Assembly (NCBI GenBank): GCA_964484265.1 | Contig: CAZAFH010000014.1 | Span: 1 to 64,000, forward strand | DNA: 64,000 nt | Reading direction: 5' to 3' | Source of the DNA: SIAQ01 sp964484265 | GTDB lineage: Bacteria; Planctomycetota; Planctomycetia; Gemmatales; Gemmataceae | Shown here: positions 1-9,138 of the stretch, one piece after another | Position numbering within the stretch: position 1 is the stretch's first letter | How the letters are laid out: each line of letters opens with the position of its first letter | Notes under the pieces: generated by a model | The model's input: only the letters and a program-made list of their open reading frames with translations | The model's database searches: none | What the model was told of the DNA's origin: nothing | Made by a program: the position numbers and the translations under genes

Positions 1-40
1 GCTCCTTCGCCACGCCCACAAAGTTGTGGGGAACTCGCAG

Positions 41-151
41 CCCACCGGGAGAGGGAAGGGGTGAGGGCCGCTTGACCATGGCAATGCCAGGAAAATATCA
101 GCATTGCAGACAATCTGCGGCCCTCACCCCTGACCCCTTTCCCGGTGGGAG
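41..151. repeat. Imperfect inverted repeat upstream of Uma2 gene
   Basis: The arms at about 41-71 and 117-151 are imperfect reverse complements rich in CCCTCACCCC and GGGAGAGGG; a shorter pair (GCAATGC/GCATTGC) lies inside. The same word set recurs at about 21205 and 25741. No gene is visible in bases 1-243. Confidence 0.6.
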
Positions 152-243
152 AGGGGAAAAATGCGCAACACTTTTCCACGGCAGAGGTTCGGCGACGGTA
201 GGAGTGATGCGATAGAATATCGATTCACCTACAGGGTTCACCC

Positions 244-900
244 ATGAGCACGGCAAACAGCCGCAATCCGCAATCCGCTTCCCGGCTTACCGTTCAACAG
301 TATCTGACTTTTGAACGTGCCGCCGCGGATCGCCACGTCTTTCTCGACGGCGTCGTTATTCCGGTTGACAGCGAACTTGACGCCATGGCCGGGCAGAAAT
401 TGCCTCACGGCATCATTTCGCTCAACATCGGAACGCAGCTAAACATTCAATTGAAGGGAACGCCTTGTTTTGCCGTGATCAATGACACGAAGGTTCGCAG
501 CGGTTTGGGTGTTGTTCCTTCGCATAGTTTGAGTGGGATGTTCTCCTACCCCGGCGTTCTTGTCATTTGTGGCGACCCCGAATTTTTTGACGACCAGAAC
601 GATATCATCATGAATCCGAAGGTAATCATCGAGGTGTTATCGAAATCAACAGAGGCGTTCGATCGTGGCGAAAAATTCCAGCGCTATCGGACCTGGAACC
701 GAACTTTGAGTGATTACCTACTCGTTTCCCAGATCAAGCCGCACGTTGAACATTTTCAGCGCAAATCGGACGATGGCTGGCAGATGACCGAAGCGATCGG
801 CCTCGAATCGACGATTGCCATCGACTCTATTCACTGTGCTCTTCGATTGGTCGATGTCTACGACCGTGTGCGGTTTCCGGAAACATCCGAGATTTCGTAG
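244..900 (+). CDS. Uma2 family (DUF820) putative endonuclease
   Basis: The 218-residue product has the length and layout of the Uma2 family, a PD-(D/E)XK-like fold that is very expanded in planctomycetes and cyanobacteria and whose cellular role is mostly unknown. Visible marks are YLTFERAAADRH near the N-terminus, then YPGVLVICGDPEF, then PKVIIEVLSKSTEAFDRGEK followed by FQRYR, which is the conserved core carrying the acidic and Lys/Glu active-site residues. The C-terminus ends in the usual DVYDRVRF. A TAGAAT box at 213-218 could be a -10 element. A second, diverged Uma2 gene lies at 63110-63766. Confidence 0.88.
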   Translation: MSTANSRNPQSASRLTVQQYLTFERAAADRHVFLDGVVIPVDSELDAMAGQKLPHGIISLNIGTQLNIQLKGTPCFAVINDTKVRSGLGVVPSHSLSGMFSYPGVLVICGDPEFFDDQNDIIMNPKVIIEVLSKSTEAFDRGEKFQRYRTWNRTLSDYLLVSQIKPHVEHFQRKSDDGWQMTEAIGLESTIAIDSIHCALRLVDVYDRVRFPETSEIS

Positions 901-1002
901 TTGGTGTTTCAAAGAGAGGCGACGCGCGCGGCTGGAGGTCGCGGCCAAACGCCATACAACAATACCAAACCTCACACCTTGTTTCCGTTGGGAGTCTGCT
1001 CG

Positions 1003-2280
1003 ATGCATCTAATCGTACTTTCGCTACTTCTCACGCTCAATCAAACTGGCAAAGCCGACTCGTCCGACATTTGGCCTCAATGGCGCGGTCCCACCAACGA
1101 CAGCGTCGCGCACGGCCAGCATCTGCCCATAAAGTGGAGCAAGACCGAGAACGTCGCCTGGAAGACCGCTCTGCCGGGCTGGGGAACGTCCACGCCTGCA
1201 GTCTGGCGTGATGCCGTCTTCGTCACGACTCAGGTAAACGACAAGCAATTGCTGCTGCTGCGCATCGACTCCCGTACCGGCAAGATCGAATGGCAACGCG
1301 AAATCGGTACGGGACAGCCTCGCCGCAAAGGACCCGTTGGCGAAAACCGCTACCACGACGAACACAACATGGCCAGCCCGTCGCCCATTACCGACGGCAC
1401 GCATGTCTGGGCCCATTTCGGCAACGGCGAACTCGCGTGCTACACCTTCGCTGGCGAAAAGGTTTGGCAGGAAAACCTCGCCAAGAAGCACGGATTCTAT
1501 TCCATCTGGTGGGGTCATGCTAACTCGCCGATCCTTCACGGCGATCTGTTGATCTCCGTCTGCATTCAAGACCCCAAAGGCAACGGCAAAAGCTACGTGC
1601 TCGCCCAGGAAAAGCTCACGGGGAAGCCGGTCTGGCATGTCGAACGCACCACCGGCGCCAAGGGCGAACCTGCCGACTCCTACACCACCCCGTTCATCTT
1701 CAACAACCACGGCAAACCCGAACTCGTCGTGTTCGGCGGCAACGTTCTCGACGCCTATGAGCCGACCACGGGAAAGAAGCTGTGGCAGTGCAAGCCGTTC
1801 ACGGGAAATCGCGTCATCTCCGGGCCGACGCTTGTCGGCGACACGGTGTATGCCATCCAGGGCATGAAGGGGCCGCTGTTCGCGATCAAGGCGGGAGGCA
1901 AGGACGACACGACCAAGACCAACGTGCTATGGAAGTACACCGGCGCCACGCCCGATGCCGCCTGCCCGGTATTCGTCAATGGCCTCGTCTTCCTCGCCAA
2001 CAATCAGGGAACCGCAATTTGCGTCGATGCCAAATCGGGTGAAGAGATTTGGAAGGAACGCTTGGGCGGCGCTTTCCGCGCCACGCCGCTGGTCGCCAAC
2101 GGCAACGTCTATTTCTTCAGCAAGGAAGGCAAGGCGATCATCGTCCGTGCCGACCGAAAGTTCGACGTCGTGTCTCGAGTCGACATCGATGAAGACATTA
2201 TGGCTTCGCCTGCCGCGGCATCGAATAGCTTGTTTATCCGCACGAAAAGCCACCTCTGGCGTATCGGCACGGCGAAATAA
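1003..2280 (+). CDS. Secreted PQQ-type beta-propeller protein
   Basis: I place the start at the ATG at 1003 because a GGGAG (990-994) sits 8 nt upstream and the protein then begins with a signal peptide (MHLIVLSLLLTL). An in-frame TTG lies 34 codons earlier with no support. The mature part opens with WPQWRGPTNDS, the hallmark of planctomycete outer membrane or periplasmic PQQ-like propellers, followed by repeated blades of the form LLLRIDSRTGKIEW, YVLAQEKLTGKPVWH, LDAYEPTTGKKLWQ and AICVDAKSGEEIW. These propellers resemble BamB and quinoprotein dehydrogenases, but dehydrogenase catalytic residues are not evident, so a binding or scaffold role is likelier. A paralogue is at 48270-49571. Confidence 0.87.
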   Translation: MHLIVLSLLLTLNQTGKADSSDIWPQWRGPTNDSVAHGQHLPIKWSKTENVAWKTALPGWGTSTPAVWRDAVFVTTQVNDKQLLLLRIDSRTGKIEWQREIGTGQPRRKGPVGENRYHDEHNMASPSPITDGTHVWAHFGNGELACYTFAGEKVWQENLAKKHGFYSIWWGHANSPILHGDLLISVCIQDPKGNGKSYVLAQEKLTGKPVWHVERTTGAKGEPADSYTTPFIFNNHGKPELVVFGGNVLDAYEPTTGKKLWQCKPFTGNRVISGPTLVGDTVYAIQGMKGPLFAIKAGGKDDTTKTNVLWKYTGATPDAACPVFVNGLVFLANNQGTAICVDAKSGEEIWKERLGGAFRATPLVANGNVYFFSKEGKAIIVRADRKFDVVSRVDIDEDIMASPAAASNSLFIRTKSHLWRIGTAK

Positions 2281-2287
2281 TTTTCCG

Positions 2288-2360
2288 TTTAGCCGCGACG
2301 CGCAGCGGAGCGCGGACACGGACGCACGGCATCTTTCCCCGCCCGCCGCGGCGCGGCTAA
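2288..2360. repeat. Degenerate inverted repeat (TTTAGCCGCGACGCG family)
   Basis: It begins TTTAGCCGCGACGCG and ends GCGCGGCTAAA, so the ends pair, and the GCGGAGCGCGG core matches the perfect copy at 41564-41627. It lies between two co-directional genes and may serve as a transcript 3' structure. Confidence 0.55.
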
Positions 2361-2376
2361 ACGAAGAGGCTCTACC

Positions 2377-4287
2377 ATGAAATCGCTCGTATCCCTGGTT
2401 GTCCTGCTCGCGATCCATTCCGCTCTCCACGCCCAACCGGTGCTCGACGCCCTGCCTCAGGACGCCGCCGCGGCGATTGCGATTCGCGATCTCGATTCGC
2501 TGCTCAAGAAAGGCGACAAATTCCTCGACGAAACGCAGATACGAATGCCGCTGCGGCCGAGCAAGCTTTTCGAGGAAGCCAATAACTTTCTCGGCATTCG
2601 CTCCGGCTTCAATCGCAAAGGCTCGGCGGCGATTGTTCTCATGGCGACCAAAGAAAGGATCGGCCTGCAGCACCTCGAAGAACTGATCGTCCCTGTCATC
2701 CCCTATACCGATGCGGACGAGATGGCCAAGAACTTCGGTTTCGCGAAGGGCAAGCCTCCCCTAAAAACCGTGCAATCGACCAAGGGCGGCCTGCTTCGCC
2801 ACAACGCCATGCGGACGAAAGACCATTTCTACCTTTCAGGTTCCTCGGACACGCTTCGCCGCGTGCTGCTGAGCAAACCGCTCGCCAGCGGATTGACGGT
2901 CGAGCAGCGCAAGCCCTTCGACGAGAGCGATATCGTCCTCCACATCGGCAGGTATGTGTGGGAAAAGGAAGTAGCCGGGGCGAACTTCGTCGAACAGTTT
3001 CTAAAAGACAATCCCGATATGCGCAACGATGGGTATGCTGCCCGGCTTGCCGGCGCCGTCGCCGAGATTCGGAACATGGTGTTAGGCTTTCGCATCGACG
3101 ACGGCCTGGATGCGCAGATGCTGGCGACTTTCCCGAAAGGCGGCGCGGGCGAAAAGCTGCTTTCCTCGCTACGCGATCGGCGAAAACCAACCAGTCTCGC
3201 GGGGCTGCCCGACGGCAACGTTCTGTTCGCCCAGGCCGCTTCGGGCGATGCCGACGAGCAGGCCTTTCTCGCCAAGATCATGTTCCACTTCCTGATCGAC
3301 ATCGCACTGATCGATAATCGCGTCATCGCTCCGATCGATCGCATGCACTACCTCGGCGTGTTGCACGAGGTCTGGCGGCAGCTCAAGAGCAATCGCCTGG
3401 CCGTCTATCAAAACGCCGACGAACCAAAGCACGGGTTGTTCAGTGCGGTGGCCGTCCTCGATACCGATGACGCGCCGCGTTTTTTGCGCGACATGAAAGT
3501 GCTTCTGAAAATGGGCCAGGCTGACTCGCTCGATTGGAGCAAAAAAGAAACCGCCGAAGAAATCGACATCGCCAAACTCGTGAAGCACCTCGAGAGCAAC
3601 ATCTACAAGGTGCGGCAGTCGGCAACTACTCGGCTGGCCTTGATCGGCGAGCGCTCGGTCGTGCATTTGCAGAAAGCGCTCGACAGCAAAACGCTCGACC
3701 TCGAATCGACACGCCGGGTCGAAGGCTTGCTCGTCCGCATCCAGAACGAAGCCGCTGAACGACGCAAAATTCTGCTTGATGCGAAGGCGGCGCCGCTCTT
3801 CCCCAATCCCAAGCTCACGTACATCGCCAACGGCGAGAAGCGAGCGGGCTTCGCGGTGGACGTCATCCACGTCGCCCTTCCCGGCGCCGAGAAGGCGCGG
3901 ACCAAGCAATACACCGAGCTCTTCGGACCCGACTGGGACAAGCTGCGCATCGGCATCGTCGGCAAGCAAGTCGTTTTCATGCTCGGGTCCGACGTTCGGC
4001 TCTTCGACGAATGCATGCAAAACGTGACCAAGGGCATGCCAGGCCTCGCCGGGGGCAAACGGCTGGCGCGATTCCACCAACAAGCGAACGCTGACCGAGT
4101 TTTCGAGCTGCATGTCGGCTTGCAAGGCATCATGCGACTGGTAACGCAGAACGCTGGCGTGGGACAACCCGATGAAATGACGTCGATGGCGTTGACGCTG
4201 GACACCCATTCGCTTCGCGTGCAAACGCGCGTCCCGGTGTCGGAAATCCGCCTCATCGCGAAACAGGCCCAGGGCGGGAACGAATGA
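2377..4287 (+). CDS. Secreted protein of unknown function with HEAT-like segment
   Basis: The 636-residue product starts at an ATG preceded by GAAGAGG (2364-2370) and has a clear signal peptide ending near HAQ (residues 1-20). The bulk matches no enzyme family I recognise; it has the pattern of large secreted planctomycete proteins beginning with LDALPQDAAAAIAIRDL. Around residues 393-455 a helical stretch with KVRQSATTRLALIGERSVVH looks like a HEAT repeat pair. No transmembrane segment is seen after the signal. It follows the propeller gene by 96 nt on the same strand, separated by an inverted repeat, so cotranscription is uncertain. Confidence 0.7.
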   Translation: MKSLVSLVVLLAIHSALHAQPVLDALPQDAAAAIAIRDLDSLLKKGDKFLDETQIRMPLRPSKLFEEANNFLGIRSGFNRKGSAAIVLMATKERIGLQHLEELIVPVIPYTDADEMAKNFGFAKGKPPLKTVQSTKGGLLRHNAMRTKDHFYLSGSSDTLRRVLLSKPLASGLTVEQRKPFDESDIVLHIGRYVWEKEVAGANFVEQFLKDNPDMRNDGYAARLAGAVAEIRNMVLGFRIDDGLDAQMLATFPKGGAGEKLLSSLRDRRKPTSLAGLPDGNVLFAQAASGDADEQAFLAKIMFHFLIDIALIDNRVIAPIDRMHYLGVLHEVWRQLKSNRLAVYQNADEPKHGLFSAVAVLDTDDAPRFLRDMKVLLKMGQADSLDWSKKETAEEIDIAKLVKHLESNIYKVRQSATTRLALIGERSVVHLQKALDSKTLDLESTRRVEGLLVRIQNEAAERRKILLDAKAAPLFPNPKLTYIANGEKRAGFAVDVIHVALPGAEKARTKQYTELFGPDWDKLRIGIVGKQVVFMLGSDVRLFDECMQNVTKGMPGLAGGKRLARFHQQANADRVFELHVGLQGIMRLVTQNAGVGQPDEMTSMALTLDTHSLRVQTRVPVSEIRLIAKQAQGGNE

Positions 4288-4655
4288 ATCGCCACTAGAC
4301 CAGTCGCGGCGAGCGATGGCGGATTTGAAAGAGCAACGACTGCATGGAAGCGGTTTCGAGCGGCGTAGCCGGGATGACGGCGATGGGGTGATTGAGAATG
4401 CACAGCACCGCAACATTCGAGCACGGATGAAAATGAAGCCACGGCTCGGCTTCGAGATACACATCCAGAATTGACGGCCGAACGCACGGCAGACGGATTG
4501 CCCGCCGCATTGCGGGCCTACATTCGTTTTCCGCGAGAAGCATGGTAGGGCAGTTCCTTGGATTATTAAACTGGACAAAAAACCGATATTCGCATCAGAC
4601 TGCTCCCGACGCGAATATCGGATCAGAGTGGGTTCATACGATAGTCGAAAGACAA
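4288..4655. other. Intergenic region between convergent genes
   Basis: This 368-base stretch separates convergent genes. An 82-codon minus-strand frame at 4295-4543 has no ribosome site or recognisable domain, so I do not call it. The only clear structure is the hairpin at 4583-4621. Confidence 0.5.
4583..4621. terminator. Putative terminator hairpin between convergent genes
   Basis: CCGATATTCGC at 4583-4593 and GCGAATATCGG at 4611-4621 form a perfect 11-bp stem with a 17-nt loop, placed between genes that converge. Weak T or A tracts flank it, so a terminator role is inferred from position. Confidence 0.5.
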
Positions 4656-5792
4656 TTACCTGTTGAACATAAACTCTCGCGTTTGATTTCGACCTCGATG
4701 CCCCATGTCAAACTCACCAGTAAGTAACAGCGGAAGTCTTCTCCCATCGCTTAGAACGGCATCTGCACTCAAATAACCAATCCATCGTGGGTCGCCGTTT
4801 GTAGATCGATATACCACGCGAAGTTGATGCTTTAATCGATCATCCCACAAGAAAGGCTTGTCCATCTTGATTGTAAATTCACGCTCTGTTCGATCACGCC
4901 AAACATCTCCGGGCGGAGCGTCGAATGTTCCGACAGCGCCGACTCCCGACAAATGAGGAATGTAGGTGAAACCAATCTCGCGATCTTTATCGTCTCGCGT
5001 AGTATGCACCCTGAGTTTAATAAACGTTACTTTAGGCGGCTGCACAGGTTCTGGTCGCGGCCCCCAAGTGATTGGAATTGCCACGACCTGTGTGTTTTTA
5101 TAAAGGACGACAAGCCGAGTCTCGCCTGGATTAAACTGAATCCCGCTCGCACCTTTTCCGCCACTGACGTCGATCTGTGCTAAATATGGAGAACTGATTA
5201 CTAGATGGTCCCATCCTGTTCGCAATTTTTTGTTATTGATGTCTCGAATTTCAACAGACCAGTCTTTTTTGCCTTTCTCGGACGGATCCATGTTAAATCC
5301 CACGAGCGCAACTGTTGTTAGGCTGGTATCCTTTTTCACGGCGGTAGAGTGATCTCGCCACACAATATCAATTTTGTCAGGATAAAAACTCCCAATAACG
5401 ACGTTTTTTCCTTGCACTGCCTCTTGTAGTGCCATGAAAGCACCGAGTGCTCCTACGTAATCTTTCTTATTCAACAATCCGGTGATTTTTTCAATTTCCC
5501 CCACGTTCTCCTTCAATCGGCTGATAGCAAAGTCTGTCAGAGCCATCGCTTCAATCCGTGTACGTGCTGGGAACCGATTAAAATCACTACGAATGCGACT
5601 TGTAAGCTCTCGCCATTCTTTTGATTCGCCTTCGGCCTGCTGTACGCCTCGCAGGAAAGCTTCAAGGATCTTTGCGGTATTCCTATCAACACTGGCACCA
5701 AGTATTCGCGCGGCATTTTCCACATTTAGTGGATCGCATCCGGTTCCGAATAACAAGGGAATTATCAAAAATAATGATTTGAAAAGTCGCAT
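4656..5792 (-). CDS. Putative lipoprotein of unknown function
   Basis: I choose the ATG at 5792 (complement) because GGAGG lies 6 nt upstream and the protein then opens with MRLFKSLFLIIPLLFGTGC, a lipoprotein signal with Cys at about residue 19; the frame is open for 79 more codons upstream without signal features. The 378-residue product has a helical N-terminal half (NAARILGASVDRNTAKILEA) and a beta-rich C-terminal half. I do not recognise the family. Its codons are richer in A and T than those of most neighbours, which may indicate later acquisition. It is transcribed away from the WD40 gene across an A+T-rich spacer. Confidence 0.7.
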   Translation of the reverse strand: MRLFKSLFLIIPLLFGTGCDPLNVENAARILGASVDRNTAKILEAFLRGVQQAEGESKEWRELTSRIRSDFNRFPARTRIEAMALTDFAISRLKENVGEIEKITGLLNKKDYVGALGAFMALQEAVQGKNVVIGSFYPDKIDIVWRDHSTAVKKDTSLTTVALVGFNMDPSEKGKKDWSVEIRDINNKKLRTGWDHLVISSPYLAQIDVSGGKGASGIQFNPGETRLVVLYKNTQVVAIPITWGPRPEPVQPPKVTFIKLRVHTTRDDKDREIGFTYIPHLSGVGAVGTFDAPPGDVWRDRTEREFTIKMDKPFLWDDRLKHQLRVVYRSTNGDPRWIGYLSADAVLSDGRRLPLLLTGEFDMGHRGRNQTREFMFNR

Positions 5793-6109
5793 AGTGGTCC
5801 TCCAAGACGATTGTTTGTTGAACAAAAACCCGGATGCGAAATAAATGCCAATTAGGTGAACAATTTGGACATCAAAAGAAGTCCTTGACGCAACTCTTTT
5901 TCTTGTAGAAAGATACGAGATCAATCTAGAAAATTCGGTGTGTCTGAATAAGATTACAGTATATTTAGGACTGTCCTTTTTTGCAGCGAAGTGTTCACTT
6001 TTGCGGAATCGAAGATGATTACTACGCACTTATCTTCTGGATCTGGTAAACATTATGTACATCTCAGGGCCTTAATGATTGCGCAATACAACGATTTTGA
6101 GAACTCGTG
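5793..6109. other. A+T-rich divergent intergenic region
   Basis: This 317-base spacer between divergent genes probably holds both promoters. AGTATA near 5960 reads TATACT on the minus strand and could be a -10 for the lipoprotein gene. GGATCTGGTAAAC near 6039 recurs upstream of the small gene at 30330. Confidence 0.4.
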
Positions 6110-7468
6110 ATGTTCGCGGTAACTTGCACCTGTGGGAACACCTTCTCCGCAGCCGGCGGTGGCGAATTTATCCGCTGCCCCGTGTGCGCTCGCCGGCTAG
6201 ACCGAGACACGCATCGGCCGATCGAGCCGGACTTTGGCCCCGATGCTCCGCGAGTGCTGCCCGAAGGGGAATTGCGCCTGCGCAATGATGAGCGGATCCG
6301 GGTCGAGCAAGTCGATTCACGCTTCCTTTGGCACGACGACGGACCGGAGCCATACGCAATTGAGCCCAGCTGCGATATCGCGCTTTCGCCGATGACGCTG
6401 CGCGAATCGACGTTCTATGGAACGATCGGGATCCTATCCCTCAAAAAGCGTGCCAACTGCCTGGCTTACGGCGCTCACGCTCAATGGGCGCTGGCGGGGT
6501 TGGGCGACGATGTTCAGATCCTTAACATGCGCGCCGGCGAACTCGCCGGCGTGTTCCGCGAACATCGGCGCCTCGTCACAAGCGTAGGTATCGCGGCAGA
6601 TGGTGTCGTCGCTTTGTCAGGCGATGCGGCCGGCAATCTCTTGTGCTGGGAGTTGCCTTCGCGAGCCATCTGCAAACGCTGGCTTGGCCCGGTCTGTCCG
6701 ATACGCGCAGTGGCCATGTCGCCCGACCAAGGATTCGCGGTGAGCGGCGACGAGGATGGCGCCGTGCGATTTTGGCCAATGATCAGCGGCGCGGAAACGG
6801 TGTTGCCTCGCGTAGAACTGTGGGACGAACCGATTGCCACGCTGGCGTTTGCGGCTGACGGCTCGCTGCTCTTCATTGGCGGCGCCGAAGGACGGGTTGA
6901 AGTCTGGAGCGTCCGTGCGAACCGCCAAAAGCGCCGTTTCACCGGAGCGTTCGGCGCGATCACGTCGTTTCACTGTGACGGAACCCGGCTAATCGCGGCG
7001 GCGAATCCATCGGCACACGGCACGCTTTCGCATGCGCCGGTCTGGTGCTGGAATTTGGATTCGGGCCGACCGAGCAATCTACCCGTGCCCGCGGACCTAC
7101 CGAGGTGTATCCCGTCGCGCGCGGTTCTCAGCGCGGATGGCACGCGGTTGATCGTGGCAGGGTATTATCCGCATTTCGAGTTGGAGCACTATCTCCCGGG
7201 TCGAGCGTTAGTCAAAGACTTGACGAAGGACTTTCGCGACGGCATCGCCGACTTTCTTGGCATTGGCGATGACTCGGAAGCGGAGACACTCCCCAAAGGC
7301 GCCCCGCCGGCGCTTGAGATTTGGAGCCTGAAGTCAGGCCGACGCTTGTACTCCTACGAGAATCTCGACGACCAGATCGAGCACCTGGCCGTCTCGCCGG
7401 AGAATACGCGCTTGATCGCATCGCTCGCCAATGGTCGTGCTCAGGCTTTCGCCATGGCAGGCGTTTGA
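6110..7468 (+). CDS. Zinc-ribbon plus WD40 repeat protein
   Basis: The 452-residue product begins with a small zinc ribbon (CTCGNTF then CPVCAR, four Cys in residues 6-28), a module many planctomycete proteins carry ahead of other domains. From about residue 120 there is a WD40 propeller: VTSVGIAADGVVALSGDAAG, IRAVAMSPDQGFAVSGDEDG and IATLAFAADGSLLFIGGAEG, each followed by a W-containing strand. No kinase or protease domain is fused. The likely role is protein binding. An in-frame GTG lies one codon earlier; I prefer the ATG. The 3' end overlaps the convergent hydrolase gene by 28 nt. Confidence 0.8.
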   Translation: MFAVTCTCGNTFSAAGGGEFIRCPVCARRLDRDTHRPIEPDFGPDAPRVLPEGELRLRNDERIRVEQVDSRFLWHDDGPEPYAIEPSCDIALSPMTLRESTFYGTIGILSLKKRANCLAYGAHAQWALAGLGDDVQILNMRAGELAGVFREHRRLVTSVGIAADGVVALSGDAAGNLLCWELPSRAICKRWLGPVCPIRAVAMSPDQGFAVSGDEDGAVRFWPMISGAETVLPRVELWDEPIATLAFAADGSLLFIGGAEGRVEVWSVRANRQKRRFTGAFGAITSFHCDGTRLIAAANPSAHGTLSHAPVWCWNLDSGRPSNLPVPADLPRCIPSRAVLSADGTRLIVAGYYPHFELEHYLPGRALVKDLTKDFRDGIADFLGIGDDSEAETLPKGAPPALEIWSLKSGRRLYSYENLDDQIEHLAVSPENTRLIASLANGRAQAFAMAGV

Positions 7469-8322
7469 ACCCGCGTGCGGTCTTTGCCGTTGCGAGCCGC
7501 TTCCAGGTCTTCGGTTGGCCATTCCTGCCAGCGGTTGCTCAATCGCCAAAAATTCAGCGGATTCTCGAGAACGAGTTTGCGGATCGTGCTCTCCGGATGC
7601 CCTCGGCGGCGCAGTTCGAGCATAAGCTCCGGCACCGCCATCGGATCGGATTTGCCCCAGTCGCCCGCGGAGTTCGCCATGATCCGGTCCGTGCCAACCA
7701 TTTCCACGATGTCGGCGGCGCGTTGCGGCGTACACTTCGTCGTCGGATAAAGCGTCATCGCGCACCAGAAGCCACTGTCGAGAGCCAGGCGAACCGTATG
7801 TTCCTCGACATGATCGATCAGCACGCGGCCCGGATCGACGCGCTTGTCGCTCTTGAGCATGTCGATAATCATGCGCGTGCCCTTGTACTTGTCTTCCAGG
7901 TGCGGCGTGTGGATGAGTATCAGCTCGTTCGTTTTCATGGCAAGATCGACGTGCTCCTGAAAGATCGTCGCCTCGTTGCGCGTGTTCTTGTTCAGGCCAA
8001 TCTCGCCGATGCCGAGCACGTTCGGCTTGTCAAGGAATTCGGGGATCATCTGAATGACGCCGCGCGAGAGTTCGACATTCTCGGCTTCCTTGGCGTTGAT
8101 ACAGAGCCAAGAGTAATGGCGAATGCCGAACTGAGCGGCGCGTTTCGGCTCTACGTTGGTGAGGTGGTGGAAGTAATCGCGGAAACCCTCGACGGATCCG
8201 CGATCGAACCCCGCCCAAAACGCGGGTTCGGAAACCGCGGCACAGCCGGAAAGCGCCATGCGATGGTAATCATCGGTGACGCGTGAGATCATGTGGATAT
8301 GGGGGTCGATGTAGGTGGACAT
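7441..8322 (-). CDS. TatD-family metal-dependent hydrolase, EboC-like
   Basis: The start at 8322 (complement) has GGAG 9 nt upstream. The protein opens with MSTYIDPHIHM, where the HIH pair is the first metal ligand of the amidohydrolase/TatD fold; later ligands are visible in LGIGEIGLN (Glu), LILIHTPH (His), VLIDHVEEHT (His) and NSAGDWGKSDP (Asp). The pattern SEPAFWAGFDRGS and YPTTKCTPQRA matches EboC better than TatD DNases. EboC belongs to the ebo cluster, which helps move prenylated or pigment precursors to the periplasm in cyanobacteria and algae. No other ebo gene is seen here. It converges on the WD40 gene. Confidence 0.85.
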   Translation of the reverse strand: MSTYIDPHIHMISRVTDDYHRMALSGCAAVSEPAFWAGFDRGSVEGFRDYFHHLTNVEPKRAAQFGIRHYSWLCINAKEAENVELSRGVIQMIPEFLDKPNVLGIGEIGLNKNTRNEATIFQEHVDLAMKTNELILIHTPHLEDKYKGTRMIIDMLKSDKRVDPGRVLIDHVEEHTVRLALDSGFWCAMTLYPTTKCTPQRAADIVEMVGTDRIMANSAGDWGKSDPMAVPELMLELRRRGHPESTIRKLVLENPLNFWRLSNRWQEWPTEDLEAARNGKDRTRVQTPAMAKA

Positions 8323-8419
8323 AGTAGTGAACTCCTTGTGCTTTCTGGGCGCACACAAACCCAGTTTTCAGCTCGCTTTCACGAACAATTGTACGGCATG
8401 GATCAAAGCTAGCCTTAAG

Positions 8420-9115
8420 CTACTCCGCCTTTTCTGCTGCTGCGGAAAATACATCTGAGATCACCTTGCGGATCAATTCCCATGCTTCACGATGATAGTG
8501 CTCTGGAACATCGAGTTTCTGACCGTCATCGAAACGTGCAATATCGCCAGCTTTCGAGAGATAAATCTTGTTCGCGAATCCACGGTTGTGGACAAGAATG
8601 TCGCGAGAGGCTTTTATCTCGCCGATTCGTTCGATTTCCTCATTGGTCGGACAATTGAGTTTTACTCGTTTTTTCAAGTATTCGAACCAGTCCTTTGGCG
8701 TCTTGTATGTAAGCTCGTTTAGTTCTCTGTTTACGACATGCAGAGTGATGGCGTCTTTGTCCGGAGCATCAAGCACGATCTTGAATGACAAATCCTTGCT
8801 ACCTAGACTCTGGGGATGCGATATTAACCATAAGCGCAGAAGGTCAACAAAAGCGTTCTCAAAGATTGAAACGAATTGCTGAAAAGTTGCCTCAGCGAGT
8901 TGCCCGGAAACGTAACTGCGTGACTTGTTTGCGAGGACTGCTTCTGTAGTAACGTTCCTTGTCGTCATATTTCGGATAGAGAACTTATTACCTGCTTTGA
9001 TGTACCTATGGACAATTCCCCAGGCCCCTTTTGTGTCGATGAAGTAATCGTGTGCAGCTTCAAGGTCCAACAAAACGCGTTCTCGAAGTTTCCGAATATC
9101 ATCGGCGAGCGCCAT
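8420..9115 (-). CDS. HEPN domain protein, putative RNase
   Basis: The 231-residue, mainly helical protein carries ASRDILVHN, giving R171-x4-H176 with Asp after the Arg, which is the catalytic signature of HEPN ribonucleases; the surrounding region resembles the RiboL-PSP/MAE_28990 type of HEPN. Such proteins act as toxins or as RNA-cutting effectors in defence systems. It lies 23 nt downstream of a gene for an 80-residue protein on the same strand, so the two are probably cotranscribed. No transmembrane segment is seen. Assignment to HEPN rests on the motif and helix pattern. Confidence 0.68.
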   Translation of the reverse strand: MALADDIRKLRERVLLDLEAAHDYFIDTKGAWGIVHRYIKAGNKFSIRNMTTRNVTTEAVLANKSRSYVSGQLAEATFQQFVSIFENAFVDLLRLWLISHPQSLGSKDLSFKIVLDAPDKDAITLHVVNRELNELTYKTPKDWFEYLKKRVKLNCPTNEEIERIGEIKASRDILVHNRGFANKIYLSKAGDIARFDDGQKLDVPEHYHREAWELIRKVISDVFSAAAEKAE

Positions 9116-9138
9116 GGAGCAACCTCTTTCACCTGCTG

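Noticed and set aside
4295..4543. Possible 82-residue protein on the minus strand
   Set aside because: No ribosome site, no recognisable domain, and placement at the 3' side of two convergent genes.
3169..4578. A 469-codon minus-strand frame opposite the secreted protein gene
   Set aside because: It is a mirror of the plus-strand gene's G+C-rich third positions; it has no signal, domain or ribosome site.
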